Part shown: positions 37,770 to 39,178 of the stretch, in pieces
Position numbering within the stretch: position 1 is the stretch's first letter
How the letters are laid out: each line of letters begins with the position of its first letter
NCBI GenBank assembly: GCA_964415085.1
Contig: CAYPYI010000009.1
Coordinates: 1-39,178 of the forward strand
Direction of reading: 5' to 3'
Origin: CAYPYI01 sp964415085
GTDB lineage: Bacteria > Bacillota > Clostridia > Tissierellales > Tissierellaceae
DNA: 39,178 bases
Notes under the pieces: model-generated
What the model saw: only the letters and a program-made list of their open reading frames with translations
Databases searched by the model: none
Told to the model about the DNA's origin: nothing
Translations under genes and position numbers: made by a program

Positions 37770-39178
37770 CTACCTTTTTATTCCTTTTGTATATCTTATT
37801 AATGTTTTAAGTTCATCTACTCTAAGTACTAAACAAAGTATAAAGTAAGTTATCATACCAAGAAGTACTGATAGAAGTAATACTAAAAAGTCTGATAATT
37901 TTCCATTTATTATAATAGATCCTAATTTAAAGTATACTAAATATACTACTACTCCCATTAGAAGAGATGCTATTAAAGTTTTTATAAATGTCTGTAGTAT
38001 GTTTTTTAAACCAATTTTCCCCATCTTATTTCTAAGATCAAAAAATAGAAGTATAGTTGTAAATATGGCTGCTATACTTGTTGCCAGTGCAAGACCACTA
38101 TGTCCCATTTTACCAATTAATAAAAGATTTAATGCAATATTTAAAACTACTGCAATGCTTCCATTAATCATTGGTGTTTTGGTATCATGAAAAGAGTAGA
38201 ATACCCTATTTAACATAAGTCTTAAGGAAGAACCTACAAGTCCTACTGCATAAAATACTAAAGCACTACTAGTCATTTGTGTTGCTACAGCATCAAAAGC
38301 ATTTCTTTCAAAAAAGATTCTTACAATAGGCTCAGATAATAAAATCATACCTATTGTTGCAGGTACTGTTATTAGAAGAATAATATTTATACCTTCATTA
38401 AATATCTTTTTTATCTGTCCTTTATTGTTTTCTGAGAATGCTTGAGATAACATTGGAAAAACTACTGTTGTTATAGCCATTACGAAAACTGTAATTACTA
38501 GTTCATTTATTTTTTGTGCATAGGTTAATGCTGATATACTTCCTTCTACTAGTTCTGATGCTAAAGTCTTATCAACTACACCATTTATCTGTCTTACTGC
38601 TGAACCCAGTAATACTGGAACTACTAGGACTAATGCTTTTTTAAGACCTGGATCTTTAAAGTTAACCTTAGGTGAATATCTATAACCTTTATGCCTTATG
38701 GCTGGTATTTGTATTAATGTTTGTGTTGATGAAGCTATAACACTTACTACCATAAGAGATAATATATTTTTATCTTTACTTAAAAATAGTAAATAAATTA
38801 GAAATACTAGATTATAAGGTATCCCCATTATTGCATGTGGTCCAAAGACCTCATTACTTTGTAGAAATCCTGAAAATACATATGTAAATCCTAAAAATAC
38901 TACTATTGGTATTCCTATTCTATTTAATTTTACTGCTAGTTCAAATTGTTCTCCTTTAAATCCTTTTGCTACAACTCTCATTACTACAGGTGAGAATATA
39001 AATGCTAAGATACTTAAAATTATAGTTACTATTAAAACCGCATTTAATATGTTATTTAAGTATTCTAACTGTCCTTTTTTTCCTTTATTTACTCTAACCT
39101 CTGAAAATATTGGTATAAGAGTAGTATTAAGTGCAGTACCTAGTGCTCCCATTACAACAATTGTAGCTGTCATAGCCG
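37770..39178 (-). CDS. murJ: MurJ/MviN lipid II flippase (5' end outside window)
   Basis: At least 469 residues are visible, and the frame is open at the right edge, so the N-terminal 50 or so residues are missing. It has about 12 visible membrane segments and the MurJ core: ALGTALNTTLIPIFSEV, NRIGIPIVVFLGFTYVFSGFLQS, LVLVVPVLLGSAVRQINGVVDKTLAS, SALTYAQKINELVITVFVMAITTVVFPMLSQ, RIFFERNAFDA and RVFYSFHDTKTPMINGSIAV. These conserved blocks identify the MurJ family, which flips lipid II outward across the membrane for peptidoglycan synthesis. The Arg-rich points (R in VRQIN; ERNAFD; RVFYSFHDTKTP) are kept. It leads the operon with the divergent flippase and the Fe-S reductase. Confidence 0.9.
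   Translation of the reverse strand, partial: AMTATIVVMGALGTALNTTLIPIFSEVRVNKGKKGQLEYLNNILNAVLIVTIILSILAFIFSPVVMRVVAKGFKGEQFELAVKLNRIGIPIVVFLGFTYVFSGFLQSNEVFGPHAIMGIPYNLVFLIYLLFLSKDKNILSLMVVSVIASSTQTLIQIPAIRHKGYRYSPKVNFKDPGLKKALVLVVPVLLGSAVRQINGVVDKTLASELVEGSISALTYAQKINELVITVFVMAITTVVFPMLSQAFSENNKGQIKKIFNEGINIILLITVPATIGMILLSEPIVRIFFERNAFDAVATQMTSSALVFYAVGLVGSSLRLMLNRVFYSFHDTKTPMINGSIAVVLNIALNLLLIGKMGHSGLALATSIAAIFTTILLFFDLRNKMGKIGLKNILQTFIKTLIASLLMGVVVYLVYFKLGSIIINGKLSDFLVLLLSVLLGMITYFILCLVLRVDELKTLIRYTKGIKR

Noticed and set aside
1..39178. CRISPR arrays, insertion sequences, prophage genes, tRNA or rRNA genes.
   Set aside because: No regularly spaced repeats, transposase-like frames, phage proteins or cloverleaf sequences were seen on either strand.

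Overview
The window is AT-rich DNA with strong AGGAGG-type ribosome binding sites, sigma-A promoters of the TTGACA-N17-TATAAT type, and short intrinsic terminators after most transcription units. The gene content points to an obligately anaerobic, amino-acid- and organic-acid-fermenting Firmicute of the Clostridia/Tissierellia type: pyruvate:ferredoxin oxidoreductase, methionine gamma-lyase, citrate lyase, an iron alcohol dehydrogenase, an aldo-keto reductase carrying [4Fe-4S] motifs and a lysine riboswitch. The species cannot be named from the sequence. All genes but one (a UPF0145/YbjQ protein at 5627) lie on the minus strand, so the window is best read from right to left. No tRNA, rRNA, IS element, prophage gene or CRISPR array was seen. 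One 10-base N gap (30691-30700) is present.

Layout, left to right. 1-2809: a truncated PadR regulator with an operator-covered promoter, then an amino-acid ABC transporter (binding protein, permease, ATPase) behind a lysine riboswitch and terminator (2838-3090). 3190-3370: a very small transcription unit with a near-perfect promoter. 3446-5403: an MtnA-family isomerase and a trimeric purine nucleoside phosphorylase. 6182-12557: pyruvate:ferredoxin oxidoreductase, methionine gamma-lyase and a TyrR-like regulator. 12766-17439: mtnK, a second mtnA, an NhaC-family transporter and a SorC-family regulator. 17610-19425: a YqhD-like alcohol dehydrogenase and a class II aldolase. 19548-24194: malic enzyme, a GntR/FCD regulator and citrate lyase citDEF. 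24331-26935: an M20 amidohydrolase and a YfcC-family carrier. 27275-28291: an HdeD-like membrane protein. 28460-35151: a ribose (rbs) operon interrupted by the gap. 35403-39178: an Fe-S aldo-keto reductase and two tandem MurJ-like flippases, the last cut by the window edge.

How the genes may work together. Genes from 3446 to 19425 look like a disposal route for methionine and SAM by-products. The phosphorylase, two isomerases and MTR kinase would make a 1-phospho-ribulose type sugar (5-methylthio- or 5-deoxy-). The class II aldolase would split it to dihydroxyacetone phosphate and an aldehyde, and the alcohol dehydrogenase would reduce the aldehyde. Methionine gamma-lyase would break down methionine, and PFOR would oxidise the resulting 2-oxo acids. 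The citrate lyase genes and the YfcC/M20 operon have matching promoters in which TTGTATACAA-type operators sit exactly 20 bp apart, so they are very probably one regulon, likely of the GntR regulator encoded beside citrate lyase.

The 10-N gap joins the start of one rbsD to the end of a different rbsC. The assembly therefore hides either a second, tandem ribose operon or a misjoin.
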